A stretch of DNA of 64,000 bases from Anaerobacterium chartisolvens (GCF_003337415.1 NZ_QPJT01000013.1:62001-126000), one strand, 5' to 3'. Shown: positions 43,743 to 53,350, numbered from the stretch's first letter. Program-made: numbers and translations. The notes: generated by a model not told the origin, from the sequence alone.

Positions 43743-44765
43743 GTGGCTCGTAGCACTTCTGTGAAGACAGATCGTTCTGGAAAGGAAAAGGCTGCTATGC
43801 TTCTTATATCTCTTGGGCCTGAAAAATCCGCCGAGATATTTAAGCATTTCAAGGAAGAGGAAATAGAGCAGTTGACATTGGAGATTGCAAACATAAGAAC
43901 TGTGACTCCTGAAGAAAAAGAAAAGGTGCTTGAGGAATTTTATCAAATTTGTCTGGCACAGGAATATATAGCCGAGGGCGGAATAGGGTATGCAAAGGAT
44001 ATACTGGAAAAGGCGCTTGGAGCGCAAAAAGCGCTTGATGTAATAAATAAGCTTACAGTTTCACTACAGGTACGGCCATTTGATTTCATAAGAAAGACAG
44101 ATCCATCTCAGCTTCTGAATTTTATACAAAATGAACATCCACAAACAATAGCGTTAATACTTGCATATTTGAGGGCGCAGCAGGCATCCACCGTGCTGTC
44201 GGCGCTTCCCCAGGATAAACAGGCAGATGTGGCAAGAAGAATAGCTACTATGGACAGAACTTCACCGGAGGTAATCAAAGAGGTGGAAAGAGTTCTTGAA
44301 AAGAAGCTTTCTTCATTGGTCACCGAGGATTATACCGCTGCCGGAGGGGTACAGTCTATTGTAGACATACTCAACAGTGTAGACAGGGGTACCGAGAAAT
44401 ATATCATGGAGACTTTGGAAATTGAGGACACCGATCTTGCGGAGGAAATAAAGAAGAGGATGTTTGTATTTGAGGACATCTTAACTCTTGACAACAGATC
44501 GATTCAGAGATTCTTAAGAGATGTTGAAAACCAGCAGCTTGCGGTTGCGCTTAAGGGCTCAACGGAAGAAGTGCAGAAGCTTATTTTCTCAAATATGTCC
44601 AAGCGCCTTTCTGAAATGATATCTGAGGACATGGAATTCTTAGGCCCTGTAAGACTTAAGGATGTTGAAGAGGCACAGCAGAAGATTGTAAATGTAATAC
44701 GCAAGCTTGAGGACGCAGGGGAGATAGTTATATCCAGAGGCGGAGGAGATGAAATAGTTGTCTAG
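43743..44765 (+). CDS. fliG: Flagellar motor switch protein FliG
   Basis: A 340-residue C-ring protein that contacts the stator. It has SGKEKAAMLLISLGPEKSAEIF at the N-terminus, the EHPQT motif (FIQNEHPQTIALILAYL) in the middle and the charged torque helix FVFEDILTLDNRSIQRFLRD. GTG 43743 is chosen because GGGG ends 8 bases upstream. It overlaps fliH by 8 bases. Confidence 0.95.
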   Translation: MARSTSVKTDRSGKEKAAMLLISLGPEKSAEIFKHFKEEEIEQLTLEIANIRTVTPEEKEKVLEEFYQICLAQEYIAEGGIGYAKDILEKALGAQKALDVINKLTVSLQVRPFDFIRKTDPSQLLNFIQNEHPQTIALILAYLRAQQASTVLSALPQDKQADVARRIATMDRTSPEVIKEVERVLEKKLSSLVTEDYTAAGGVQSIVDILNSVDRGTEKYIMETLEIEDTDLAEEIKKRMFVFEDILTLDNRSIQRFLRDVENQQLAVALKGSTEEVQKLIFSNMSKRLSEMISEDMEFLGPVRLKDVEEAQQKIVNVIRKLEDAGEIVISRGGGDEIVV

Positions 44766-45510
44766 TAATATTTATAAAAATTATCAGATAAACTTAGGGA
44801 TACCCTTTACCGTAAAGTCTGCTGTGAATTTTCATACAATTAACACGGTAAGCAAGAATGAGGACATTGAGGATAGCCGTGAGGAAATTCCCGAGGATAT
44901 AATTAGCTCTGCAAAGGAAGAAGCTGAATTAATTATAAAGGAGGCCCATTATGAGGCCGAAAGGATTATTAAAGACGCGGAGGCACGTGCCAATGAAAGC
45001 AGTGCTGCCATAGAGGAGGAAGCAAGACAAAGGGGCTTATCCGAGGGAATGGAGCAGGCAAGAATGCAGTATGAGGCTCTGATTAACGAAGCGGGGGACA
45101 TAAAGCAGAGCGCGAAAGTTGAATATAACAAGGTTCTTGAAGGTATGGAGGCCGATACAGTCGGTGTTATTATTGAAATAGCGCAGAGCGTTATAGGCAG
45201 GGAACTGGAATTGGATAATGAAAATATTCTGTATCTTGTCAGGCAGGCCTTTGAGAAATGCATAAATAAGGAGAAGCTGATTTTAAGGGTGAGCATGGAC
45301 GATTATGACTATGTATCGGACAACAAGAATAAGCTGCTTTCAATGACAGCAGGAATAGGCGAATTGGAGATTAAAGGAGACCCTTCATTAAAAAGAGGAG
45401 CGTGCATGGTTGATACTCCTTTTGGAAGCGTAGACGCAGGTGCGGACACTAAAATGCGTAAAATTGAGGAGTGCTTCAGGCAGGCTTTAGGACGAGGGTA
45501 TAATGATTAG
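44758..45510 (+). CDS. fliH: Flagellar assembly protein FliH
   Basis: A 250-residue regulator of the FliI ATPase. A long charged helix with Ala/Glu repeats (IIKEAHYEAERIIKDAEARA) is followed by the C-terminal domain (VGVIIEIAQSVIGRELELDN, KLILRVSMDDYDYV, GACMVDTPFGSVDAG). TTG 44758 overlaps fliG, with GGAGG in the fliG end about 10 bases upstream. Overlaps fliI by 8 bases. Confidence 0.9.
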   Translation: MSSNIYKNYQINLGIPFTVKSAVNFHTINTVSKNEDIEDSREEIPEDIISSAKEEAELIIKEAHYEAERIIKDAEARANESSAAIEEEARQRGLSEGMEQARMQYEALINEAGDIKQSAKVEYNKVLEGMEADTVGVIIEIAQSVIGRELELDNENILYLVRQAFEKCINKEKLILRVSMDDYDYVSDNKNKLLSMTAGIGELEIKGDPSLKRGACMVDTPFGSVDAGADTKMRKIEECFRQALGRGYND

Positions 45511-46819
45511 TATTAATCTGGATAGATACAGGAAAATTTTAAGGAATTCCGATTTTATAGAGTATACCGGAAAGGTTACAAAGGTTGTGGGACTCACAAT
45601 AGAGTCGTTAGGGCCTGAGGTTAATATAGGAGAGCTATGCCATTTACAGTCTGTAAGGAATAGGGGAGTTATAGATGCAGAGGTTGTGGGCTTTAAGGAC
45701 AACAATGTTTTGCTTATGCCTTTAGGAGATATGGCTGGTATAGGGCCGGGAAGCACCGTAACAGCCACAGGGGGCAGCCTCAGGGTGGCTGTAGGGGGAG
45801 GTTTGATAGGAAGGGTTCTGGATGGCCTGGGAAATCCTATTGACGGAAAGGGAAACTTAGAGAGCGAGCAGTATTATCAGGTAAGCAACGCGCCTCCTCA
45901 TCCTCTTACAAGAAAGAGGATAGCACAGCCGCTGCCCCTTGGAATAAAAGCCATAGACGGGCTGCTGACGGTGGGAAAGGGACAGAGGATAGGCATATTT
46001 GCCGGCAGCGGTGTCGGTAAAAGCACATTGATGGGAATGATCGCAAGGAACACCAGAGCCGACATCAATGTTATTGCACTTATAGGAGAGCGCGGAAGGG
46101 AAGTACGGGAATTTTTAGAAAAGGATTTAAAGGAAGAGGGACTTTCAAGATCTGTAGTGGTGGTTGCAACCTCCGACCAGCCTGCTCTGGTGAGATTAAA
46201 GGGAGCCTTGCTCGCCACTGCCATAGCCGAGTATTTCAGAGATCAGCAAAAGGATGTGCTTTTGCTGATGGACTCGCTTACAAGGTTTGCCATGGCGCAG
46301 AGAGAAATTGGTCTGGCTATAGGAGAACCTCCTGTATCAAGGGGGTACACGCCTTCTGTTTTTTCAGTAATGCCCAAGCTTCTTGAGCGTTCGGGCAATT
46401 CAGAGAAGGGATCGGTTACGGGGCTTTATACGGTACTGGTTGACGGAGATGACATGATGGAGCCTGTGACAGATACTGCAAGAGGTATTCTTGACGGGCA
46501 TATAGTTCTTTCGAGGTCTTTGGCAAACAGAAACCATTACCCCGCCATAGATATTCTGGCAAGCATAAGCAGGGTAATGACGGACATTGTGACGCCGGAG
46601 CATAAGTTTGCGGCCAGTGAAATAAAAAAGGTTATGGCTGTATATAAGGATGCCGAGGATTTAATCAATATAGGAGCATATGTTAAGGGAAGTAATGATA
46701 AAATTGATTATGCCATTGATTTTATAGACAATATTACGGCTTTCCTCCAGCAGAGTACCGAAGAAAAATTTAACTTTGATACAATAATGGAGATGCTCGG
46801 GCAGGTGCTGAATGGCTAA
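45503..46819 (+). CDS. fliI: Flagellum-specific export ATPase FliI
   Basis: A 438-residue F1-beta-like ATPase of the type III export apparatus. Walker A is GIFAGSGVGKSTLMG, Walker B is VLLLMDSLTRFAMAQREI, and GEPPVSRGYTPSVF and DGHIVLSRSLAN are family motifs. ATG 45503 overlaps fliH. Overlaps fliJ by 8 bases. Confidence 0.96.
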   Translation: MISINLDRYRKILRNSDFIEYTGKVTKVVGLTIESLGPEVNIGELCHLQSVRNRGVIDAEVVGFKDNNVLLMPLGDMAGIGPGSTVTATGGSLRVAVGGGLIGRVLDGLGNPIDGKGNLESEQYYQVSNAPPHPLTRKRIAQPLPLGIKAIDGLLTVGKGQRIGIFAGSGVGKSTLMGMIARNTRADINVIALIGERGREVREFLEKDLKEEGLSRSVVVVATSDQPALVRLKGALLATAIAEYFRDQQKDVLLLMDSLTRFAMAQREIGLAIGEPPVSRGYTPSVFSVMPKLLERSGNSEKGSVTGLYTVLVDGDDMMEPVTDTARGILDGHIVLSRSLANRNHYPAIDILASISRVMTDIVTPEHKFAASEIKKVMAVYKDAEDLINIGAYVKGSNDKIDYAIDFIDNITAFLQQSTEEKFNFDTIMEMLGQVLNG

Positions 46820-47282
46820 ATTTACTTTTGGATTGCAGTCGGTGCTGAATCTTAAAATTCAAATGGAGGACAGCCTGAAGAACGAGCTGGCCAAGGCCAT
46901 AAGGAAGCTTGAAAGGGAACGGGAGCTCTTGAATAAAATAGAGTTTGAGAGAGAGCAGCTTATAGGGCAGATGTGCTGTGAGTCAAGCAAGGGTATTCGG
47001 GTTTCAAGCCTTAAGGAATATGGAGGATATATTTCCTTTCTGGTGCAAAAGGCTCAGATACAGAAAGAAAATATAAACTATGCCAGAGGTAATGTCGATA
47101 GATATAGAGATCAGCTTATAAAGGCGGTTCAGGAGAAAGAGATGCTCGAAAAGCTCAAGGAAAAGAAATATGAGGAGTATTCCGCAGAGCAGTTGAGGGA
47201 AGAGCAGAATACTAATGATGAGATAATAAGCTACAACTATAACAGGGTTATGGCAGGAGAGAAAAATGGCTACAAAAAATAA
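46812..47282 (+). CDS. fliJ: Flagellar export protein FliJ
   Basis: A 156-residue coiled-coil stalk protein (F1-gamma analogue) of the export ATPase: FTFGLQSVLNLKIQMEDSLKNE at the N-terminus and continuous charged heptads after it. ATG 46812 overlaps the fliI end; its last codons overlap the next gene by 17 bases. Confidence 0.9.
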   Translation: MAKFTFGLQSVLNLKIQMEDSLKNELAKAIRKLERERELLNKIEFEREQLIGQMCCESSKGIRVSSLKEYGGYISFLVQKAQIQKENINYARGNVDRYRDQLIKAVQEKEMLEKLKEKKYEEYSAEQLREEQNTNDEIISYNYNRVMAGEKNGYKK

Positions 47283-48090
47283 TATCAGTGAAGGCCCCAC
47301 CCCGCGTACGACGAATAACAACAAGAAAAAGCCAAATGGAGCACTGTTTGGGTTATTGGCATTTGCAATAGCGACACTCATAATGGCGGCGGTATTAGGA
47401 GGGGCTTTTTATGTTGTAATCCATAATAATATGGGCGGCCTTGCAGACAAATACAGAATGAATATAAAAAGCATACCTGTTCTTAAGCTGGCACTTCCGC
47501 AGCCGGTAAATCCCGAGGATGACAAGCAAATGACGGAGGACGAGGTAAGGGAGAAGTACAGGGAGCTTTTAAAGCTAAGGGATGATTTGAGGGCACAGCT
47601 TGAGGAAAAGCATAAGGCCATAGAACAGCTTGAGAAGGAAAGAACGGAGCATGAGGGGATTAAGGCTGAGAATGCCCGTATAAAAAGTGATGTGGAGGCA
47701 CAGCAGAAACAGATTGATGATGACAGAAAGCAATTTGAGGAGGACAGCAAGGCTGTTAACGGATTGATTGCAAATGGTGATAAGCAGGGCTTTAAGGAGT
47801 ATTTCGAGAAGGTGGATAAAGAGACTGCTGAAAGGGTATATGGTGAAATCGTAAAGGAAGAAAAGGCAAATGAGCAGATAAGGAGCTATGCAAAGCTTTA
47901 TGAAAGCATGGATGCATCGTCGGCGGCAAAAATATTTGAAGAAATGGGAAGCTCTAAGAGTGACTTTGTGGTGGAAATTTTGAAAAATATGAAAAAGGAA
48001 GTGTCGGCCGAGGTTTTGTCGGCAATGAGCCCCTCTTATGCAGCGAAGCTTGCCGACAAGCTCAGAGCAGCGTATGTTACAATCAATTGA
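47266..48090 (+). CDS. ylxF: YlxF/MotE-like flagellar protein with MgtE intracellular-type domain
   Basis: A 274-residue protein. One membrane segment at about 26-50 (GLLAFAIATLIMAAVLGGAFYVV), a periplasm-side or cytoplasmic coiled coil (LRAQLEEKHKAIEQLEKERTE), and a C-terminal MgtE-N-like helical domain (YESMDASSAAKIFEEMGSS, AMSPSYAAKLADKLR). The gene after fliJ in Gram-positive operons is regularly of this kind; MotE-type relatives chaperone the stator protein MotC. Exact role here is inferred. Confidence 0.8.
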   Translation: MATKNNISEGPTPRTTNNNKKKPNGALFGLLAFAIATLIMAAVLGGAFYVVIHNNMGGLADKYRMNIKSIPVLKLALPQPVNPEDDKQMTEDEVREKYRELLKLRDDLRAQLEEKHKAIEQLEKERTEHEGIKAENARIKSDVEAQQKQIDDDRKQFEEDSKAVNGLIANGDKQGFKEYFEKVDKETAERVYGEIVKEEKANEQIRSYAKLYESMDASSAAKIFEEMGSSKSDFVVEILKNMKKEVSAEVLSAMSPSYAAKLADKLRAAYVTIN

Positions 48091-48128
48091 TTTGTAATAT
48101 AAAAGCATAGGTGAAAGGAGGTGAAATT

Positions 48129-49730
48129 ATGATAAAACAGGACTATTCATTTGAACTTGCCGGGAGGCTTATGGGCATATCGCCGTCTTTTAATACTGGC
48201 GGCAGCGCATATGAAAGAAGTGCCGTGAGTACTTCGGCCTTTAACGAGGTTTTAAGTACTGCCTCAAGGAGTGGTATGGGCAGTCCGGCAGCAGTAAAAA
48301 AGGGCACTGAGATTGGTGCCGTCCGTGACAGTGCAGTGGAGCAAAGACGTACAATAAAGAGCTTTAGAGAAGCAAGGGAAGTAAATAAGCAACAGGAGCC
48401 GGCTTGCGTAAGTTTACCGTCGGATAAGGCTTGCAGAAGTAAGGGCGATATGGATGAAGCCGAAAGCAGCAAGTCTGATAAGGCATCCTCCACGCAGCAG
48501 GCTGATATGGCACTGGAGGGTCTTGCTCATATACTTGGCTTGCAGCCGTCGGAGCTTAAAGAGATACTGGAGAGCATTAATATTCAGCCGCAGGATCTTA
48601 TTGACCAGAGCAAAGCAGCAATGATTTCCGACAGGCTTTCCGTGCTTGTGGGCCTTGACGTAAGTCAGTCACAGGCGCTCAGGCAGATTATTTCCGTTTT
48701 GGGAAATGCCTTGAGTGAAGCATATGCAGATCAAGATAGCGCAGGGTATACTTTTGAGCAGCAAGGCGGCTTAATCTCGAATGACAGCGGCAAGCTGTCT
48801 AAAAGCAGGCAGGCTGGCAGCGCAGATTCTCCGCAAATAGTTGTTGTTGAAGACAACAAGCCTGCCATTGATATTTTACAGGCAATGGCAAAGCTCAAGG
48901 TCAACCTTGAGGAACTTTCCCGCAAGCTTCAGAACAACCCGGCTGCTTTTGCGGCAGAAGTGTCTGAAGACATAAAGTCTATGGCAGCGGATAATTCCGT
49001 TTCCTTAAACGCAGAAGAAGCGGTCATGCAGGAGGATGAAAATTCCGATGTATACGGCATGAAGCAAATAAGCTCGCAAGAGAGTGAGGGAAAGAGCCTT
49101 CGTAAGGACGCGCGAGGGGATACCGGCACACGGGGCAATGGAGACGAAGTATCTCTGAATGCTTCCCCCGAGATGAATACACAGGTAGATAGTGAAAGCT
49201 CCTTGCAATTTGCAAGCATGGTTGAAAACCAGCCCTCACAGAGTGTAAAAGCATCTGAGGCAGTAAAGGAAGCAAGGCAGAGCAGTGTATCCCGCAATGA
49301 CATTTTAGATCAGGTTGTAAATAAGGCCAGAGTGATCATTTCAGGTGAAAAATCAGAAATGATAATGGATCTAAAGCCGGATAGCTTAGGTAAGCTGTCA
49401 CTTAAAATAGTCACTGAGCGCGGAATGGTTGTGGCAAAGTTTATTGCTGAAAGCCAGCAGGTGAAAGAGGCTATTGAGGCAAATATGCAGACCCTGAAGG
49501 ATTCTCTTGAAAAGCAGGGCTTAAGTGTACAGGGCTTTAGCGTATCAGTCAGGCAGGATGCCCACAAGGGGTTTTACAGGGAGGACAGGTATAATGCAAA
49601 GAGCGGCGAAGCCGGTGCAAGGCTTGGCAGGGTAGATGGAATAACGGAGGATGAGGCTGCCCTTTTAGAAGGCATCAGCAGCGCAAATCCATATGCATGG
49701 GGAGACAGCAGCATTAATCTCACGGCATAA
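48129..49730 (+). CDS. fliK: Flagellar hook-length control protein FliK
   Basis: A 533-residue protein with a long, poorly conserved Ser/Lys/Gln-rich N-terminal ruler part and a C-terminal hook-length domain (MIMDLKPDSLGKLSLKIVTE, VKEAIEANMQTLKDSLEKQG). It measures hook length and switches export specificity at FlhB. ATG 48129 has AAAGGAGGTGA 5 bases upstream; the frame is open 6 codons before it. Confidence 0.9.
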   Translation: MIKQDYSFELAGRLMGISPSFNTGGSAYERSAVSTSAFNEVLSTASRSGMGSPAAVKKGTEIGAVRDSAVEQRRTIKSFREAREVNKQQEPACVSLPSDKACRSKGDMDEAESSKSDKASSTQQADMALEGLAHILGLQPSELKEILESINIQPQDLIDQSKAAMISDRLSVLVGLDVSQSQALRQIISVLGNALSEAYADQDSAGYTFEQQGGLISNDSGKLSKSRQAGSADSPQIVVVEDNKPAIDILQAMAKLKVNLEELSRKLQNNPAAFAAEVSEDIKSMAADNSVSLNAEEAVMQEDENSDVYGMKQISSQESEGKSLRKDARGDTGTRGNGDEVSLNASPEMNTQVDSESSLQFASMVENQPSQSVKASEAVKEARQSSVSRNDILDQVVNKARVIISGEKSEMIMDLKPDSLGKLSLKIVTERGMVVAKFIAESQQVKEAIEANMQTLKDSLEKQGLSVQGFSVSVRQDAHKGFYREDRYNAKSGEAGARLGRVDGITEDEAALLEGISSANPYAWGDSSINLTA

Positions 49731-49774
49731 ACCAGCTTGAATTAAATTAATAAAAGGACAGGAGGTGAGATAAA

Positions 49775-51010
49775 ATGGCTGTTGATCAGATATCTGGTCA
49801 AAAGACTATAGAGCAAATTATACAGGATACCGCAAATAAGAGCGATAAGAGAAACACAGGGGAGCTTGGAAAAAGTGATTTTTTAAATCTTCTTGTAACT
49901 CAGCTCAGGTATCAGGACCCTTTAAATCCTGTGGAGGACAAGGAGTTTATAGCTCAAATGGCTCAATTTACATCTCTTGAGCAAATGCAGAATATGAATA
50001 GCACGCTCACACAGGCACAGGGCTTTTCTCTGATAGGCAAGACCGTTACGGCGACTGTGACCGATGAAACAACTAAAGCTATAAGTACTGTGGAAGGCAG
50101 CGTCACAGGAGTCAAAATGATTAGCGGGAAGGTGTATGTGGTTGTAAATGAAAGAGATGTTCCCATAGAGAATATAAGCAACGTAACTGACGCGGCAAAC
50201 ACATTAAAGCCTGATCTTTCGCAGTATGTCGGGCTTATAGGCTCTAAGGTCACAGGCTTTGTTTATGATTCCTCAACCGGTTCTCTGGTTCCTGTAAGCG
50301 GAATGGTTAAATCCTTGAAAATGGGAGCGTATGAGGATTACTTCGTAATGGACGGAGTGGAGGTGGATGTATCCAGGATAGTTACCGATACTCCATCTGC
50401 CGATCCCGATTTCAATAAGAATTATCTGAATGCAAACAAGGGCAAGGAGGTAACTCTTGAGGTCGTAGACAGAAGCAGCAATGCCAAGGTGAAGGTTAAA
50501 GGCATACTTAAGGATTATTCAATAGGTGACGACGGGAAGATTAAGGCAGTTCTCGATAAAGTAAATGTTCCTGTGGAAAGCATGACCGACGTAAGCGGTA
50601 CTCGGCGTCCTTCAATATCTACATATACAAGCCTTATAGACCATCAGATAAAGGGCAGCATATATAACGGAAATATGACTAACTCAGTGAGTATAAGCGG
50701 AATTGTCAAGTCTGTTAAATCTGGATTATATGAGGACTATGCCATAGTAGATGGTATAAGAGCAGAGATTGTGGAATTAAACGGCCAAAGCTCTTCTTCC
50801 GATCAAAACGCTATTATAGACTATCTTAACCAGCATCAGGGAGAATCGGGCGAAATAGACGTTATAATAAGAGATTCCGTTAGCGGACAAAGGGTTGCTG
50901 TTAAAGGCACGCTTGCAAGCTATGAGAATGTGGACGGTAAGCTTATTGCGGTAATAAACCAGGTGAACCTTCCTGTGAATGACATTACCGATGTACTGCC
51001 AAAGAGCTGA
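49775..51010 (+). CDS. flgD: Flagellar hook-capping protein FlgD, extended form with internal repeats
   Basis: A 411-residue protein, well above the usual FlgD length. The N-terminal scaffold motif is normal (LGKSDFLNLLVTQLRYQDPL, EFIAQMAQFTSLEQMQNM). From residue 85 on it contains about five copies of a beta-rich unit, e.g. GLIGSKVTGFVYDSSTG..SGMVKSLKMGAYEDYFVMDG and SLIDHQIKGSIYNGNMT..SGIVKSVKSGLYEDYAIVDG, alternating with YLNxxxGxxxxxxV..R units that end in VNxPVxxxTDV. It assembles the hook cap. ATG 49775 with GGAGGTGA upstream. Confidence 0.92.
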   Translation: MAVDQISGQKTIEQIIQDTANKSDKRNTGELGKSDFLNLLVTQLRYQDPLNPVEDKEFIAQMAQFTSLEQMQNMNSTLTQAQGFSLIGKTVTATVTDETTKAISTVEGSVTGVKMISGKVYVVVNERDVPIENISNVTDAANTLKPDLSQYVGLIGSKVTGFVYDSSTGSLVPVSGMVKSLKMGAYEDYFVMDGVEVDVSRIVTDTPSADPDFNKNYLNANKGKEVTLEVVDRSSNAKVKVKGILKDYSIGDDGKIKAVLDKVNVPVESMTDVSGTRRPSISTYTSLIDHQIKGSIYNGNMTNSVSISGIVKSVKSGLYEDYAIVDGIRAEIVELNGQSSSSDQNAIIDYLNQHQGESGEIDVIIRDSVSGQRVAVKGTLASYENVDGKLIAVINQVNLPVNDITDVLPKS

Positions 51011-51033
51011 TATAAATAAGGGGAGGTGCTTAT

Positions 51034-51423
51034 ATGGTAGTTAACAACAAGTTTTTAAACGGCATTAACGGAATACCGAACGGTGCTCCGATTGCCTCTA
51101 CCGTAAAGAGTCCCGGCCCGGCACACGGTGAGTTTGATAAAATACTTAAGGAAAAGGTAAATGAAACCTCCGGGCTGAAGTTTTCAAAACATGCCGAGTT
51201 AAGACTTCAGGCCAGAAACATAAATATATCCGGCGCGTTAAAAGACAAGCTCAGTGGTGCGGTAGATAAAGCTCAGGCTAAAGGGGTAAGGGATTCGCTT
51301 GTTATTGCGGATAACGTGGCTTTTGTGATAAACGTTAAAAGCAGAACGGTAATAACAGCTATAAGCAGTGATGAAATGAAGCAAAATGTCTTTACGAATA
51401 TTGACGGAGCGGTTTTTGCTTGA
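51034..51423 (+). CDS. Flagellar operon protein, TIGR02530 family
   Basis: A 129-residue protein found between flgD and flgE in Gram-positive flagellar operons. Signature: LKFSKHAELRLQARNINIS, then LVIADNVAFVINVKSRTVITAI. Function unknown; probably hook assembly. ATG 51034 with GGGGAGGTG upstream. Confidence 0.88.
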   Translation: MVVNNKFLNGINGIPNGAPIASTVKSPGPAHGEFDKILKEKVNETSGLKFSKHAELRLQARNINISGALKDKLSGAVDKAQAKGVRDSLVIADNVAFVINVKSRTVITAISSDEMKQNVFTNIDGAVFA

Positions 51424-51613
51424 TTTTTAGAATGGGGTAGGGGTACTATCGCAGGATAGGTAAAAGGTCTCAAAATTTCAATGACGCTCAAGTGCCTTTG
51501 AAAATATCCCGATAATATATTCGGTAAAATTATGATTGCAGCCGGACCCTTTCGGGAGGCTGGCTATTCCGGAACGATTGAAGGAATAGAAAACGAAGGA
51601 GGTTGTTTTAACT
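51424..51613 (+). other. flgE leader with stable hairpin
   Basis: A 190-base gap inside an otherwise tight operon. At 51539-51562 the bases CAGCC..CCC TTTC GGG A GGCTG fold into a stable stem-loop, without a T-run. Possible processing site or translational control element for hook protein. Confidence 0.45.
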
Positions 51614-52924
51614 ATGATGAGGTCTATGTTTTCTGGTGTGTCGGGGCTCAGAACCCACCAGACCAGAATGGATGTTATTGGTAATAATATAGCCAATGTA
51701 AATACCGTTGCTTTTAAATCAGGAAGGGTAACCTTTCAGGAGGTTTTCAGCCAGACCGTCAAAGGAGCAACTGCTCCTAGCGACGAGACGGGAAGAGGCG
51801 GGCAGAACCCTATGCAGATAGGCTTGGGGGTTGGAGTCGGGTCTATTGATACTATAATGACGGGGGGGAGTCCTCAAAGGACGGATAACCTCACCGACGT
51901 AGCCGTTGACGGTGACGGCTTCTTTATAGTGCAGGGCGGCAGAAACGACACCTACAGGTTTACAAGGGCAGGGAATTTCGGACTTGATAAGCTTGGCAAT
52001 CTGGTAACGGCAAGCGGTATGAATGTAATGGGCTGGCAGAATTATAAGGTTAACCCTGACGGCTCATATGAGTTCAATACTGAGGATGCTCTGGAGCCCA
52101 TAAACATATATACTGGCAAAAGAATGATAGCCGCTAAGGCTACCTCAAATGCCGCATTTGAAGGCAATTTGAATGTAGGGCTTTCTGCTCTGGGTGCGGC
52201 TGCCGCAGCGTCAAACGTGCAGGTCACCGTTCCGTTGACGGTTTATGACAGCCTTGGCACGGCCCATAAGGTGGGAATACAGTTCTGGAAGCTCAGCTCG
52301 GTTGATACAGGTTCGGGAGTTAATACCTCATGGAGATGGTCTGTGGATACGGGGGCGCCTTCAATGGCCACCGCTTCGGGAGTTTTAATATTTAATGAAA
52401 GCGGAAGGGTGCTGGCTTCCTCGCTTACAGGCACAGATGTCACCTTTACCCCTGCCACAAGCTCGGGTACTACAAGCTTTGATGTTTCCTTAGATTTTAG
52501 GAATCTTACAATGTATGCCTCCGACAATTCAGTTCAGACATCCTATGTTGACGGATATACCACCGGAGAGCTGGTGACCTTCAATGTAGGCGGAGACGGC
52601 ATACTGACGGGAGTATACAGCAACGGAAAGCAGCAGCCGCTGGCTATGCTGGCTCTGGCAAGCTTCAGTAACCCTGCGGGCTTGCAGAAGGTAGGGGAGA
52701 ACATGTTCCTTCCCACCACAAACTCGGGAGATTTTGAAAAAGCGGTCAAGGCAGGCTCGGGAGGTACGGGAATGCTAAATCCGGGAAGTCTGGAGATGTC
52801 AAATGTCGACCTGTCCAGAGAGTTCACCGAGATGATAGTTACTCAAAGAGGATTTCAGGCAAACAGCAGAATCATTACTACATCCGATGAAATGCTTCAG
52901 GAGCTGGTTAACCTGAAAAGGTAG
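51614..52924 (+). CDS. flgE: Flagellar hook protein FlgE
   Basis: A 436-residue hook subunit. The N-terminal motif TRMDVIGNNIANVNTVAFKS and the C-terminal NVDLSREFTEMIVTQRGFQANSRII are the paired rod/hook helices. Middle domains carry DGDGFFIVQGGRNDTYRFTRAG. ATG 51614 has GGAGG about 12 bases upstream; the second codon is also ATG. Hairpin follows the stop. Confidence 0.93.
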   Translation: MMRSMFSGVSGLRTHQTRMDVIGNNIANVNTVAFKSGRVTFQEVFSQTVKGATAPSDETGRGGQNPMQIGLGVGVGSIDTIMTGGSPQRTDNLTDVAVDGDGFFIVQGGRNDTYRFTRAGNFGLDKLGNLVTASGMNVMGWQNYKVNPDGSYEFNTEDALEPINIYTGKRMIAAKATSNAAFEGNLNVGLSALGAAAAASNVQVTVPLTVYDSLGTAHKVGIQFWKLSSVDTGSGVNTSWRWSVDTGAPSMATASGVLIFNESGRVLASSLTGTDVTFTPATSSGTTSFDVSLDFRNLTMYASDNSVQTSYVDGYTTGELVTFNVGGDGILTGVYSNGKQQPLAMLALASFSNPAGLQKVGENMFLPTTNSGDFEKAVKAGSGGTGMLNPGSLEMSNVDLSREFTEMIVTQRGFQANSRIITTSDEMLQELVNLKR

Positions 52925-52939
52925 TGATTAATAATCTGG

Positions 52940-52982
52940 CCGTAGGCTGCCGACAAATCCTGAAGGAGGGGGCGGCCTACGG
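52940..52982 (+). terminator. Hairpin after flgE, partial terminator or processing site
   Basis: CCGTAGGC pairs with GCCTACGG, with additional G/C pairs inside, followed by TAAAATTATATTTTT. The T-run is imperfect, so it may attenuate rather than end transcription. Confidence 0.55.
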
Positions 52983-53122
52983 TAAAATTATATTTTTAGT
53001 ATTCTTTGTCAAAAATGTGTGCCGTAAGCCTGCTATTTTTTAAATGAGCCATATATATACATAAATTCATAAAACTTAGGTTAAATCGAAATTTTCTATT
53101 GAGTTTTTGAGGTAAAAATATT

Positions 53123-53308
53123 ATGATAAGATTGTCGAGGCTTAATGGAAGCAGTTTTATTTTAAACTGCGAGCTGATAGAGACGATAGAAGAGACACCT
53201 GATTCTGTTATAACTACTATAAATGGTAAAAAGCTTGTTGTGGCGGAAAGTGCCGAGGAAATCGTTCTTAAGGTTATAGAATATAAAAACAGGCTGAGCC
53301 TGAAATGA
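53123..53308 (+). CDS. flbD: FlbD family flagellar protein
   Basis: A 61-residue protein (also called SwrD in Bacillus) with MIRLSRLNGSSFILNCELIE and PDSVITTINGKKLVV. It is associated with motor power in Bacillus. ATG 53123; the ribosome site is weak (GAGGTA). Encoded directly before fliL without motA/motB between. Confidence 0.88.
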   Translation: MIRLSRLNGSSFILNCELIETIEETPDSVITTINGKKLVVAESAEEIVLKVIEYKNRLSLK

Positions 53309-53350
53309 TTTGTTTAAACTATACTCAAAAGATAAAAGGGGGCATAAGTT

